This document shows positions 1-9,273 of a stretch of 64,000 nucleotides of DNA, one piece after another. The notes beneath the pieces were generated by a model. It was not told where the DNA came from and ran no database searches. It saw nothing but the letters and a program-made list of their open reading frames with translations. Positions within the stretch are counted from its first letter, which is position 1; every line of letters starts with the position of its first letter. Source of the stretch: Neolewinella maritima (GTDB lineage: Bacteria > Bacteroidota > Bacteroidia > Chitinophagales > Saprospiraceae); the NCBI RefSeq assembly GCF_923081025.1, contig NZ_CAKLPZ010000001.1, positions 1,612,001 to 1,676,000 of the forward strand, in the 5' to 3' direction. The translations under genes and the position numbers were made by a program.

Positions 1-777
1 AGTATTGCTCGCGTCACGGACAAGGTCGTGCCCTTCATGGTAGGCATCTATGTACTCGGCGCGCTCGTAGTACTAGGCTACCACTTCGCGGATATTCCCG
101 CAGCCTTCGGTACTATCATCGGCGGTGCCTTCAACGCGGATGCCCTCTACGGTGGCATCATCGGTGTGCTTATTCAGGGTTTCCGTCGCGCCGCCTTCAG
201 CAACGAGGCCGGTGTGGGTTCGGCATCCATCGCGCACTCTGCCGCCAAGACCGACGAACCCATCAGCGAGGGCATTGTAGCCCTCCTGGAGCCATTTATC
301 GACACGGTGGTCATCTGTACGATGACGGCGCTGGTTATTATTATTACGAACTACGGAGGCTACGGTGCGGAGTTGGCGTTTGAAAACAAGGTCAACGACT
401 CGGTGGGTGACATCACCCTTACCTCGGCGGCCTTCGAAAGCGTCATCAGCTGGTTCCCCATGGTACTGGGTGTGGCGGTGATTCTATTCGCCCTGTCTAC
501 GATGATCAGTTGGTCGTACTACGGCCTTAAGTGCTGGACCTACCTGTTCGGCGAATCAAAAATCAACGAGGCCATTTACAAGGTGATCTTCTGCATCTTC
601 GTAGTCATCGGTTCGGCGATCTCGGCCAGCGCCGTATTCGATTTCGGTGATGCGATGATCTTCGCCATGTGCTTTCCCAATGTGTTCGGGCTGTACCTCC
701 TCATGCCCAACGTGCGGCGCGCGCTGACCAGCTACCGCGCACGCATCAAGAGCGGTGAGATCACGCGCTTCGAATAA
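1..777 (+). CDS. Alanine/glycine:cation symporter (AGCS family), C-terminal part
   Basis: The frame is open from base 1, so only the last ~258 residues are present; the start lies upstream of the window. AGCS proteins are inner-membrane carriers that import small neutral amino acids with Na+ or H+. The family hallmark is visible: [16 protein letters not shown], then [11 protein letters not shown] and a [14 protein letters not shown] helix, followed by several more hydrophobic segments and a short basic tail. A strong hairpin terminator starts 24 bases after the TAA. Substrate (Ala, Gly or Ser) and coupling ion cannot be decided from this part of the protein. Confidence 0.93.
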   Translation, partial: SIARVTDKVVPFMVGIYVLGALVVLGYHFADIPAAFGTIIGGAFNADALYGGIIGVLIQGFRRAAFSNEAGVGSASIAHSAAKTDEPISEGIVALLEPFIDTVVICTMTALVIIITNYGGYGAELAFENKVNDSVGDITLTSAAFESVISWFPMVLGVAVILFALSTMISWSYYGLKCWTYLFGESKINEAIYKVIFCIFVVIGSAISASAVFDFGDAMIFAMCFPNVFGLYLLMPNVRRALTSYRARIKSGEITRFE

Positions 778-800
778 CTCGCAAAGGACCGCAGATAGAA

Positions 801-833
801 AAGGCCCGATCACTACGGTGATCGGGCCTTTTT
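801..833. terminator. Bidirectional intrinsic terminator
   Basis: A perfect 13-bp stem (aaggcccgatcac / gtgatcgggcctt) closes a TACG tetraloop and is followed by a T run on the plus strand. On the minus strand the same stem is followed by TTTT. It lies between two convergent genes, the symporter and the lipoprotein, and can serve both. The C(UACG)G loop is of the extra-stable UNCG class. Confidence 0.92.
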
Positions 834-854
834 GCGTGTGTATGTACGGGTAGC

Positions 855-1682
855 CTATTTGCTATCGCCCTGCTCGGCCGGGAGGGCTTCGAGGGTGAAA
901 GTGCGGCGTACGGGGTTCAGTGGCGCGTCTACGATACTGTCACCGGCCATGAGGGTAAGGGTTACGGTGTTTTCGCCCAGGGGCAGTCCCTCGATGAAGT
1001 ACGGCTTCCACTCATCGATCATGAACTCCCTACCGTTGATGTTGGCCTTGACCTGGTAGTCTTCGCCGAGTTCCGCGTTGACGGGGTAAAAGTCGAGCAT
1101 CACTTGCTCCGTCTCCCGCTCACCGACGTAGGTGCCCTTGGGGCGGCTATAGAACAGCATTGGCTCGGTGATGTCGGTCGGCTCGTTGAATCCCCCGTTC
1201 ATGACATTCGCCAGTACGGCACGGTGGGCGGCGGGCGTTTTGATCGACTCGTGGTAGCTGCGGCTCAGGAAACTCAGGATGTAATGCTGCCCGTTAGACA
1301 GGACGTGCTCGAAGGTCGGCTCGTACTTTGCGATGTACGGCTCGTTGTCAACGATGAGGTGAACGTGCTGCCCCTTCGCCGAATTGGCGCACATGATCTC
1401 TTCGGCGTCCGGCGTCTGCACGCCGAATTCGTAATTACTCACTTCGTAGTCAAAGGTGCCGGCATCAAACGTCCAATTGTCGATGCTCGCGTCGGGAAAT
1501 TCGGTGGAGGCGGGGAAGTCGGTGAGGCGGATATCATCGTTGCTGGGATTGCCCGATCCGATCAGCTCGTCGGGGTGTTCTTCCTCGACGCCGCCCTGAT
1601 CCATGGCCATCTCGTTGGTATCTCCGCCGCAGCCGGATACGAATAGGGCGAGCAGCAGCAGTAGTGGGGTTAAAGTCTTCAT
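855..1682 (-). CDS. Uncharacterised lipoprotein
   Basis: A 275-residue protein. The start is set by a clear lipoprotein signal, MKTLTPLLLLLALFVSGC, with the lipidated Cys at position 18; the frame runs further upstream but without signal-peptide character. An acidic linker follows (to about residue 60), then a probably beta-rich body containing KGQHVHLIVDNEPY and, later, SYHESIKTPAAHRA, which put several His residues close together. I do not recognise the family. It is divergent from the copper-type P-ATPase across 73 bases, so shared metal-linked regulation is possible, but that rests only on position. Envelope location is well supported; function is unknown. Confidence 0.8.
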   Translation of the reverse strand: MKTLTPLLLLLALFVSGCGGDTNEMAMDQGGVEEEHPDELIGSGNPSNDDIRLTDFPASTEFPDASIDNWTFDAGTFDYEVSNYEFGVQTPDAEEIMCANSAKGQHVHLIVDNEPYIAKYEPTFEHVLSNGQHYILSFLSRSYHESIKTPAAHRAVLANVMNGGFNEPTDITEPMLFYSRPKGTYVGERETEQVMLDFYPVNAELGEDYQVKANINGREFMIDEWKPYFIEGLPLGENTVTLTLMAGDSIVDAPLNPVRRTFTLEALPAEQGDSK

Positions 1683-1708
1683 ATCGTGTAGTTTGTAGTA
1701 ACTGTTTG

Positions 1709-1720
1709 GCCCGTTCGGGC
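1709..1720. promoter_or_regulatory. Small inverted repeat between divergent genes
   Basis: GCCCG-TT-CGGGC lies midway in the 73-base gap between the lipoprotein and the P-ATPase. It could be an operator half-site pair, but it is short, GC-rich and does not match the CueR box pattern I know. Low confidence. Confidence 0.2.
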
Positions 1721-1755
1721 GTTCCGTGTAGAAGGTAATAACCAAGCTTTAGTTC

Positions 1756-3879
1756 GTGACCAAACGCGCAGACATCATAGAATTACGGGTCGATGGAATG
1801 GATTGCAACAACTGCGCCCAGTCTATCCACCGCTATCTGGAACGTCAGGGTCTGGAGGACGTACAGGTCAACTTTCAGACCCGTGAGGTGCGTTACCGCC
1901 CCAACGATGAAATCTCCGATGCCGCTTCGGTCAGGGCCGGCATACAGAAGCTTGGCTTCCGGGTAGTGGACGATCAGCCGACGGAGACCACCGGTAGATC
2001 CTGGTCACTCACCGCTCGGCAACGTCTGTTGCTGTGTACCGCCTTCACCCTCCCGCTCCTGCTCGGTCACCTGCTCATGGTAGCCGGTATACACCTGCAG
2101 TGGCTAGAGCTCGGGTGGACGCAATTTGCCCTCGCACTGCCCGTCTACCTGATCGGGGGGCTGCACTTTGGCCGGTCTGCACTGGCTGGTCTGCGGCAGC
2201 GCTTTTTAAATATGGACGTTCTCATATTCCTGGGCGCGACCGCGGCCTTCGTCTACAGCCTGGTCGGTTTAGCCCTGCAGGAGCCCCGTTACTACTTCTT
2301 CGAGACGGCCGCCACCATCATCACCCTGGTCCTGGTAGGCAACTGGTTGGAAGCGCGCGCCGTGCAGCGCACGACTACCGCCATCGGAGCCCTGACCGCC
2401 CTGCGGCCAGAACGCGTTACTGCAGTTATGCCCAGCGGCACCTTGGTCCAGTTGCCCGTAGAAGAAGTGCAGCCGGGCACGCAGGTGCGGGCGAATACCG
2501 GCGATAAGATTCCGCTGGACGGCATTCTCCGGCAGGGGGGAGTTGCCGTCGATGAAGCCATGCTGACCGGCGAGAGTATGCCGGTAGAAAAGCAAATCGG
2601 TGACCGGCTGCTCGGAGGTAGTCTGGTCGTCTACGGACAGGCCACGCTGGAAGTCACCCAGGCCTACCGTGATGGCACTCTAGCGCGGATCATCGAACTG
2701 GTCAAGACCGCACAGGCCGACAAGCCGCAGTTGCAGCGTTTGGCTGATCGCATCAGCGCGGTATTTGTCCCCGTCGTGGTGGGCATTAGTATCCTAACTT
2801 TCCTGCTCGGCTGGCTCAGTGGATATGCTAGTCCTACACAAGCGTTGATGAATGCCATCGCGGTGCTCCTGATCTCCTGTCCTTGTGCCATGGGACTGGC
2901 CACTCCGACAGCTGTGATGGTTGGTGTTGGTCGACTAGCACGACTCGGCGTGCTTATTCGCGGTGGCCGTACTGTGGAAACGCTGGCGGGCATCAAGACT
3001 ATGGTGTTCGACAAGACCGGTACGCTAACTACCGGAGCACTAACGGTCGGTAGATACCTCGTCACGGAAGGACAGGATCCCGAATTAGTGGGTCGTCTGA
3101 TTTTCGAATTGGAGGGCTACAGTTCCCACCCTATTGCCACTTCCATCCGCAATCACTTATGGAAAGAAAAGCTGGCTGATCCGGCTAACCCCGGTTACCA
3201 AGCGTTTGCCGGTCCGCTGGATGTACACGAAACTGCCGGGAGTGGTCTTACCGCCGGGCCGTTCTATCTAGGATCAGCTACGGGGATCAGCGAGAACGCC
3301 GATGTTGTGCTGACGCGTGACGGGCAGGTACTCGCGGAGTTTACGCTGATCGATCAGGTACGGGAAGGGGCGGACGTACTGATACAATCGCTAAAGGAGG
3401 TGGGCATAAAGCCTGTGATGCTTACCGGTGATCGGGAAGAAAAAGCGGCGCAGGTAGGCGAGGCAGTGGGAATCGACACCATTTATGCCGGGCAGTTACC
3501 CCAGCAGAAGCTAGCGCGTATCACGCAGCTAAGTACCCAGCAACCTACGGCCATGGTCGGTGATGGCATCAATGACGCAGCCGCGCTGAGTCGGGCCGAT
3601 CTAGGGATCAGCCTGGGCGGGGCGAGTGCAGTGGCACTGGATGCGGCGCAGGTAGTCCTTATGCGCGACGATCTTTCCCTGCTGGTGGAGGGCCGGCGGA
3701 TTGCAGCGCTCACGGTGCGGACGATCCGCGAGAGTCTGTTCTGGGCCTTCAGCTACAACATCGTCGCTATTCCCCTTGCAGCCCTGGGTTATCTGAACCC
3801 GATGTGGGCCGCCCTCTTCATGGCCTTCTCCGATGTAGTAGTGATTGGAAATGCGATACGTCTGAAACACCGTCGCTAA
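1756..3879 (+). CDS. copA: Heavy-metal P1B-type ATPase, probable Cu+ exporter
   Basis: A 707-residue P1B-ATPase that uses ATP to move Cu+ (or a similar soft metal) out of the cytoplasm. Domains in order: one N-terminal HMA metal-binding domain with GMDCNNC (Cys17, Cys20); transmembrane helices; actuator domain with TGES (271-274); the metal-channel CPC motif (375-377), typical of Cu/Ag pumps; the phosphorylation loop DKTGT with Asp419; the SHP histidine of the N-domain (His458); and GDGIND (602-607). The start is GTG, 10 codons before the first HMA strand; no better ATG exists. It is followed after one base by a radical SAM gene, so the two are probably co-transcribed. Cu over Zn is favoured by CPC. 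Confidence 0.95.
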   Translation: MTKRADIIELRVDGMDCNNCAQSIHRYLERQGLEDVQVNFQTREVRYRPNDEISDAASVRAGIQKLGFRVVDDQPTETTGRSWSLTARQRLLLCTAFTLPLLLGHLLMVAGIHLQWLELGWTQFALALPVYLIGGLHFGRSALAGLRQRFLNMDVLIFLGATAAFVYSLVGLALQEPRYYFFETAATIITLVLVGNWLEARAVQRTTTAIGALTALRPERVTAVMPSGTLVQLPVEEVQPGTQVRANTGDKIPLDGILRQGGVAVDEAMLTGESMPVEKQIGDRLLGGSLVVYGQATLEVTQAYRDGTLARIIELVKTAQADKPQLQRLADRISAVFVPVVVGISILTFLLGWLSGYASPTQALMNAIAVLLISCPCAMGLATPTAVMVGVGRLARLGVLIRGGRTVETLAGIKTMVFDKTGTLTTGALTVGRYLVTEGQDPELVGRLIFELEGYSSHPIATSIRNHLWKEKLADPANPGYQAFAGPLDVHETAGSGLTAGPFYLGSATGISENADVVLTRDGQVLAEFTLIDQVREGADVLIQSLKEVGIKPVMLTGDREEKAAQVGEAVGIDTIYAGQLPQQKLARITQLSTQQPTAMVGDGINDAAALSRADLGISLGGASAVALDAAQVVLMRDDLSLLVEGRRIAALTVRTIRESLFWAFSYNIVAIPLAALGYLNPMWAALFMAFSDVVVIGNAIRLKHRR

Positions 3880-3880
3880 C

Positions 3881-4924
3881 ATGGAAGAGAGCTACCGAAA
3901 GGGGAGGGGTGCGCAGGTCAACATCGCCAATCCCTACCACAACCTGCGGTACGACGAGCTGCCCGACCCGGAGGATGCGCTGCGCACCACCTATCTACCT
4001 ACCCATCCCAAGACCATCCTCAATAAGATCACCAGCCCTGATCTAGGTAGCGGCTACGGGCTCAATAGCTATCAGGGTTGCGAGCACGGCTGCGTGTACT
4101 GTTTCGCGCGCACCACGCATACCTACTGGGGCTACAGCGCGGGACTGGACTTTGAAACTAAGATCCTGTATAAGGCTGAAGCACCAGTCCTGCTCCGTCA
4201 GGCCCTGCTGAAGAAGACCTACCAGCCTTTACCGGTCATGATGAGCGGTAATACGGACAGCTACCAACCCGCCGAACGGACCTTCCGGCTTACCCAGCAG
4301 TGTCTGCAGGTACTGGCCGAACTTCGACATCCGGTGGGTCTGATCACCAAGAACAGCCTTATCGTTCGCGACCTCGGCCTGTTGAAGGACCTTGCCAGTG
4401 AGGACCTGCTGCACGTCTGCTTTAGCATCACGACCCTGGAGGAGGATGTGCGTAGACTGTTAGAACCCCGTACGGCCAGTATTGCGCAGCGATTCCGCGC
4501 AGTAGAAACGCTGAGCGCTGCCGGGATACCCGTCATGGTGAATATTGCCCCCATCATTCCGGGACTGACGGATCACGAAGTGCTGGGAATTGCCAAACGG
4601 GCCGCTGAGGCAGGTGCACGCCGCATCAATTATTCCATCGTGCGACTCAACGACCAGATCGCCGATATTTTCGTGGACTGGATCCGACAAACCTATCCCG
4701 ACCGGGCGGAACGCGTACTCAATCGCATTCGCGACTGCCGGGGTGGTGCACTGGGCGAGAAACGCTTCGGGATCCGCCATCGGGGGGAGGGCGCGCTGGC
4801 TGATCTGATCGCCCAGCAGTTTCGCCTCGCGCAGCGCAAGTACTTTCCCGAGCCAGTAGACTGGCCGGACTATAACTTCGAACCATTCGAGCAGCGGCGG
4901 CGCCCCCAACTCTCCCTGTTTTAG
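3881..4924 (+). CDS. PA0069-family radical SAM protein (spore photoproduct lyase-like)
   Basis: A 347-residue radical SAM protein. The 4Fe-4S/SAM-binding cysteines are Cys67, Cys71 and Cys74 in YQGCEHGCVYCFAR, preceded by the family segment NPYHNLRYDELPDP and GYGLNSYQG. The layout (N-terminal extension, Cx3Cx2C, then a partial TIM barrel with NTDSYQP and NIAPIIPGLTD) fits the PA0069 group, annotated as spore photoproduct lyase-like. The true reaction of this group is not established as far as I know, so DNA repair is only a possibility. The start ATG lies one base after the ATPase stop, implying translational coupling. Confidence 0.88.
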   Translation: MEESYRKGRGAQVNIANPYHNLRYDELPDPEDALRTTYLPTHPKTILNKITSPDLGSGYGLNSYQGCEHGCVYCFARTTHTYWGYSAGLDFETKILYKAEAPVLLRQALLKKTYQPLPVMMSGNTDSYQPAERTFRLTQQCLQVLAELRHPVGLITKNSLIVRDLGLLKDLASEDLLHVCFSITTLEEDVRRLLEPRTASIAQRFRAVETLSAAGIPVMVNIAPIIPGLTDHEVLGIAKRAAEAGARRINYSIVRLNDQIADIFVDWIRQTYPDRAERVLNRIRDCRGGALGEKRFGIRHRGEGALADLIAQQFRLAQRKYFPEPVDWPDYNFEPFEQRRRPQLSLF

Positions 4925-5005
4925 GAATGCGTGGCATCATGCCACTCACAATAAGGCGCAGACAAATGCCTTTAGTACCCATACACCCGATCACTTCACC
5001 GGTCT

Positions 5006-6742
5006 ATGCGTACCTCCCCCCGACTACTTGTCCTATTCCTGCTCGCACTCTTGGGTCCGGGCTTGCTCGATGCCCAGAAGCGGCGCAAGCGCGACGAACC
5101 GTCCTGGCCCCCCGAGCGGGCCTATAGCCGGCTGTTTCTCGGTGGCGCGCTGCAGGACGTATTCGCCCGGCACTACGACTTTTGTGGATTCAGTAGAGCG
5201 GAGGGTAAGCGCGACTATACACCACCTACGATCGAGAACTTCCTGGGTAAGCGGAGCTTACGCACACGCGTGGAGCGGGCGGATATTCACGGTGGTAGTC
5301 TGATGAGTTATGTGTTCAGTGAACGCGAAATAGCTGCCCCCCTGGATGCCCTCCGCTATTCACCCGCCAACGTCCTCTTTCCCGCGGATCAGGAAAGCGT
5401 ACTGCCCGAGCCACGTGCCGGCTTCGATAGCTTTGTATTCACAAAGAATTGTGGTGGCTATCTAAAAGCTGCGCTTGATGGCGGATTCAAACCACCGTAC
5501 GCAGCCTTTGCTGCTGCCCTGGATACCGATGCTAAACGCAGCAGCAGCGTGCTGGCGATGGCCGGATCCTTTCAGAGTCCCATCGTACAGGCACTGGGTG
5601 CAGGCGACGAACGAACTACCGCCCTACTGGGCCAACTCTGGCAGTTTTACGTACTGCACCCCGAACTACGCCAAGAGGCCTATTATTTGCAGCATTTCGA
5701 AGGTGTACTCATCAAACACCTTACGGACACCGAGGAGGTAGTTGCAGCCGAGCAGTCTGTGGGCATCAATGTAAACCTCCCCCTTAGCGCCTCCATAAAC
5801 AGCTCGCTGAGTCACCGACGGGAGCAGCAGAATAGCTTTTCGGCTAGCGACTGGGAAACCATTGTCTATACTGACTTTACCGGTCCGTACTCCCGAGCTG
5901 CACTGTTTGCGCCGCTGCCTACCCCGCAGCAGATTGCGGCCTACTTCAGTCAGCTACCGGCTACCTCTACTGCCGTGGTACCCCTACGCGAAGCAGCCAC
6001 GCACCGGCATACCGTAGAACTGAAGGGGCTGCCGGAGGAGCTAGCGCAGGCAGGCTGGACCATCGCCAACCTGCGGGGCGGGGCCTATCAGGATGCCCCC
6101 ACGGTATCTGTCCGGACGAGTGACGGTGGACTGCACTTTGTCATTCAGGGGCAGACGGCTCCAGCGCTATTCCAGGACAAGCAAGTTGAGCCGGTCACTA
6201 TCGGATATGATCTCGTGCTGTCACCACGCGACGGTATGCCGGAACTTCGTATTCCCGTGCAGCTCCGTGTGAATACCTCCGCACACCCGCTGGTGGACCT
6301 TGCTGGCACCCGCTTCGAGCTTCGTCGTCGCAATAGCGGTGAATACGCCTTTCAGTGGCACCTGACGATCAATGTAGAAGATGGGGAAAACCCCCTGGAC
6401 GAATCCGGGGATTTTGCGGCCGGAGCCCTTCAGCTACACGGCAGACACGGTGAGGTCCTAGATGCGCGCGTCGTCCGGGCTACCTACGATGCACGCCGTG
6501 GAGCGCTAACGGTGACCCTGGAAAGCGAACGCAGCTGGCCACTCCGTGCCATCGATGATCAGCATATGCAATCGCTACCCGTGGAAGCCGAACTATTACT
6601 TCCGGTCGAAGGTGGGTACAGCGACTGCCGCCGGCTGGTGACCGCTCGCCTGGCCGTACCCCGTATTCGCGTTGCACCAGCTCCCGCACTGCTGGAAGCA
6701 CCCCGGCTCAACCCGCCTGTGCCGAATCCTGCGCAAGGTTGA
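5006..6742 (+). CDS. Uncharacterised secreted protein, 578 aa
   Basis: A signal peptide (MRTSPRLLVLFLLALLGPGLLDA, cleavage near residue 23) supports the start and export. The mature part begins with a basic QKRRKRDEPSWPPERAYSRLF segment. A region around residues 130-300 includes TKNCGGYLKAAL and an alternating polar/hydrophobic stretch (AEQSVGINVNLPLSASINSSL). The second half looks beta-rich and ends in a Pro-rich tail (ALLEAPRLNPPVPNPAQG). There is no lipobox and no T9SS sorting domain. I recognise no family and assign no function. Its last 35 bases overlap the end of the convergent OmpA-family gene. Confidence 0.75.
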   Translation: MRTSPRLLVLFLLALLGPGLLDAQKRRKRDEPSWPPERAYSRLFLGGALQDVFARHYDFCGFSRAEGKRDYTPPTIENFLGKRSLRTRVERADIHGGSLMSYVFSEREIAAPLDALRYSPANVLFPADQESVLPEPRAGFDSFVFTKNCGGYLKAALDGGFKPPYAAFAAALDTDAKRSSSVLAMAGSFQSPIVQALGAGDERTTALLGQLWQFYVLHPELRQEAYYLQHFEGVLIKHLTDTEEVVAAEQSVGINVNLPLSASINSSLSHRREQQNSFSASDWETIVYTDFTGPYSRAALFAPLPTPQQIAAYFSQLPATSTAVVPLREAATHRHTVELKGLPEELAQAGWTIANLRGGAYQDAPTVSVRTSDGGLHFVIQGQTAPALFQDKQVEPVTIGYDLVLSPRDGMPELRIPVQLRVNTSAHPLVDLAGTRFELRRRNSGEYAFQWHLTINVEDGENPLDESGDFAAGALQLHGRHGEVLDARVVRATYDARRGALTVTLESERSWPLRAIDDQHMQSLPVEAELLLPVEGGYSDCRRLVTARLAVPRIRVAPAPALLEAPRLNPPVPNPAQG

Positions 6743-7487
6743 AAAACTCATCCAGGGCGGGGGTGATCACGATCTCCGTACGGCGGTTCATGGCACGACC
6801 CTCGGGGGTGTTGTTGTCCCCACGGGGGTCATTGTCCGCACGGCCCGCCGCAGTCAGGCGGAAACCATCTACACCGAACTCGTTAACCAGCTGACGGACC
6901 ACCGATGCGGCACGCATCGTGCTGAGTTCCCAGTTATCCTTCACGGAGCGGCTGTTTACCGGGACATTGTCGGTGTGGCCCTCCACGATCACATCGATAT
7001 TGCGGTGGTCATTCAGGACCTGGCTGACTTTGTCCAGTACCTCGGAGGAAGCCGGATTCAAGGTGCTGGCGCCACTGGCGAACAGCAGACGGTCGCTGAT
7101 ACTTACGAACACCTTACCGCCGCGCACGTCTACCTGCACGTCCTCATCATTGATGTTGTCGAGGCTGCGTTTGAGGTTGCGGACCAGGGCTAGATTAAGA
7201 CTGTCCTTACGCTGAATGCTGCGGTTGAGCTCATTGACCCGCTCGGTCTGTGAGCTAAAGCCCTTGATGCTCTCCCGGATACTGGTGGCACCTTCCTTGG
7301 AAATCACGGACAGATCTTCCATGCGATTTAGCAGGTCGCCGTTGGTGCGTTGTACGTTCTCAAGCTGGCTACGTATGAGCGCGTTTTCCCGTTCGGCACT
7401 GTTGAGCTTGGTTTCCAATTCGGTGACTTTGGCCTTGTTACAACCCACGAGGGTGAGTACGAGAAGTAGGAGGGGGAGGGCTTTCAT
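6708..7487 (-). CDS. OmpA-family peptidoglycan-binding lipoprotein
   Basis: A 259-residue lipoprotein. The start is fixed by the signal MKALPLLLLVLTLVGC with lipidated Cys16; the longer frame upstream overlaps the Smr-protein gene and lacks a signal. Residues 20-110 are coiled-coil-like (repeated Glu/Leu/Arg heptads). Residues 125-245 form an OmpA C-terminal domain, with LLFASGASTLNPAS, VEGHTDNVPV, NWELSTMRA and RAMNRRTEIVI, which binds peptidoglycan. Expected role: anchoring the outer membrane to the cell wall. It sits 25 bases downstream of the Smr gene on the same strand, so an operon is likely. Its C-terminal codons overlap the end of the opposing secreted-protein gene. Confidence 0.93.
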   Translation of the reverse strand: MKALPLLLLVLTLVGCNKAKVTELETKLNSAERENALIRSQLENVQRTNGDLLNRMEDLSVISKEGATSIRESIKGFSSQTERVNELNRSIQRKDSLNLALVRNLKRSLDNINDEDVQVDVRGGKVFVSISDRLLFASGASTLNPASSEVLDKVSQVLNDHRNIDVIVEGHTDNVPVNSRSVKDNWELSTMRAASVVRQLVNEFGVDGFRLTAAGRADNDPRGDNNTPEGRAMNRRTEIVITPALDEFFNLAQDSAQAG

Positions 7488-7512
7488 AATCAGATAGTTT
7501 GGGCGGGGCAAG

Positions 7513-8532
7513 TTACGATTCAAAGAGTACCTCGGTAGCGCCGTAGCCGTAGCGTGGGTGGTAGCTATTGTGAAATTTGCGGATGAAGGGTACGGTAGGC
7601 AGACGCTTGTGAATAGCTGCTTTAAGAATTCCATCACCCACGCCGTGGATGATGTATACCTGCTTGACATCCAGCCGTAGGGCCTGATCCATGTAGGCAT
7701 CGAACGCGCGAAGCTGGGTAGCGAGTACTTCGTCGCGGGGGATTTGGCCAGGGTCGTCCACGAGGGCGGACAGGTGTAAGTCGAGCGTTTCATTGAATTC
7801 CGTGCGAGCCTGCAGGGTGGAGGGGGCTGCAGCGTTTTTGTTTGTTGCCGCCGATTTAGGCTGCTTCTGCAGCTGAGCGCGGGTGAGCTCCTTCAGGCTG
7901 GGCCCGGTCGATCGGTCCGCTACCGAACTGCTATCAAGGCGGGCGAAGACAGTATAGACATGCGCGCCCCTACTCAGGTCGGGTACATCACGGAAGCTGC
8001 TGAAGAACTGCTTGGGCTTGATCTTAAGCTGCTGGAAGTGGCGCGGCCCGGTGCCCCCCTCCACGGCGGCGCGCACGTCCAGGTCGAGCGTCAGGCGTTC
8101 GTTCAGCCAGTGGTAGGCGACCTGGGTGAGTTTGAGCTTATCGTGGGCGGGTAGGGGACCGAATTTGTTGAAGCGTGCGGTATCGCCCGTCCTGACCTTC
8201 AGTTCGAAAAGGATGCGGTGTCCGGTGCCGTTCAGCAGATACAATTGGTAGCTCTCCGGCTCGCCCTCTCCATTATACACCGGGTCAAAGGCAAGCTGCA
8301 CACCGCTCTCCTTTCGCGAGTTATCAGTCTGCTGTACTGCGCTTGGCTGTCTGTCTGTAGTAGGGGGCGGGGACTGTCCGTCCAGCAAGCTGATAGCATG
8401 AGATGGTACGGGGAGATGACCCAGTCCGCCATCCAGTCGGACCTGAAACATATCCTTGTCCAGCAGCGTGGCTATCGTGCCCGTTTTGCCGGTTTTATCG
8501 AGTTTGACGCGGTCGCCTATTTTGAAGTTCAT
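7513..8532 (-). CDS. DUF2027/Smr-domain protein (MutS2-like C-terminus)
   Basis: A 339-residue protein. The N-terminus MNFKIGDRVKLDKTGKTGTI is an SH3-like beta barrel often seen ahead of Smr domains in Bacteroidota. A central beta-sandwich domain (about 90-210) and a Ser/Ala/Lys-rich linker follow. The C-terminal ~95 residues are an Smr domain: FNETLDLHLSALVDD, then VKQVYIIHGVGDGILKAAI. Smr domains of MutS2-type proteins have nuclease activity on nucleic acids; the target here is unknown. The start is the ATG preceding the SH3-like strand, rather than the ORF's earlier start 14 codons upstream. The OmpA lipoprotein gene follows after 25 bases. Confidence 0.85.
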   Translation of the reverse strand: MNFKIGDRVKLDKTGKTGTIATLLDKDMFQVRLDGGLGHLPVPSHAISLLDGQSPPPTTDRQPSAVQQTDNSRKESGVQLAFDPVYNGEGEPESYQLYLLNGTGHRILFELKVRTGDTARFNKFGPLPAHDKLKLTQVAYHWLNERLTLDLDVRAAVEGGTGPRHFQQLKIKPKQFFSSFRDVPDLSRGAHVYTVFARLDSSSVADRSTGPSLKELTRAQLQKQPKSAATNKNAAAPSTLQARTEFNETLDLHLSALVDDPGQIPRDEVLATQLRAFDAYMDQALRLDVKQVYIIHGVGDGILKAAIHKRLPTVPFIRKFHNSYHPRYGYGATEVLFES

Positions 8533-8609
8533 GGGTTGATCGTTGTGGTCTTTGTAAAGGCATGGCGGGTGCACGATGTTGTGCGGCGAAGCGCTCGGAT
8601 CGGAGTAGA

Positions 8610-8617
8610 TACCTTGC
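8610..8617 (+). promoter_or_regulatory. Possible -7 box, very short leader (methyltransferase)
   Basis: TACCTTGC, a variant of TAnnTTTG, lies five bases before the methyltransferase ATG. No -33 TTG at normal spacing. Supports this start if it is real. Confidence 0.35.
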
Positions 8618-8622
8618 AGTTT

Positions 8623-9273
8623 ATGAAGTGGATTCGCACGCTCCGCTGGCGCACGGCCCAGTACCTGGAATTACGCTGGTGGCGCTGGTACTTGCGCGGG
8701 CGATCGCCGGCTACCTATCTGGTGGATAAGCAAGCCTACTGGCAGCGCCTGCTGGATCAACTCCAGTTCACCATCGACCCCGATGCCCAGGTGCTCGATG
8801 CCGGTTGCGGACCCGCCGGAGTGTTCACCCTACTGCACGACCGCCAGCGCGTGACGGCACTCGATCCGCTGCTGCCGCGATACGTCACGCTACCCATCTT
8901 CTCCTTCGAAGCTTACCCCACCGTGACCTTCCTCCCCGAGCCGTTGGAGGAAGCCCGATTGCACGAGACCTTCAGTACCATCTACTGCTTCAATGCCATC
9001 AATCACGTCAGCGACTGGTCGCAAAGCCTGGACACGCTCACGCGCCTGGCCCGACCGGGTACGCGACTCATCCTAAGCAGTGACGTACACCGGCATGACT
9101 GGCTACTTCCGATCTTTCGGGCGCTACCGGGGGACGCCTTGCATCCACAGCAGCACCTCGCAGCTGATTATAGAAACGCATTAAGTCGAAGAGGGTGGCG
9201 CATTGACCGTGAACAAGAACTGCGCCGCGAGCGCATCTTCAGTTACCGGGCCTGGGTTTGTACTTATGCCTGA
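8623..9273 (+). CDS. Class I SAM-dependent methyltransferase
   Basis: A 216-residue methyltransferase. Motif I, VLDAGCGPAG (57-66), binds SAM; ALDPLLP (motif II) follows, then FSTIYCFNAINHVSDW and a RPGTRLILSSD segment as in small-molecule methyltransferases. A basic/aromatic N-terminus (RWWRWYLRGRSPATY) precedes the fold. The start is the ATG at MKWIRTLRW; the open frame extends upstream only across the divergent Smr gene. Substrate unknown. Its last 10 bases overlap the end of the convergent hydroxylase gene. Confidence 0.85.
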   Translation: MKWIRTLRWRTAQYLELRWWRWYLRGRSPATYLVDKQAYWQRLLDQLQFTIDPDAQVLDAGCGPAGVFTLLHDRQRVTALDPLLPRYVTLPIFSFEAYPTVTFLPEPLEEARLHETFSTIYCFNAINHVSDWSQSLDTLTRLARPGTRLILSSDVHRHDWLLPIFRALPGDALHPQQHLAADYRNALSRRGWRIDREQELRRERIFSYRAWVCTYA

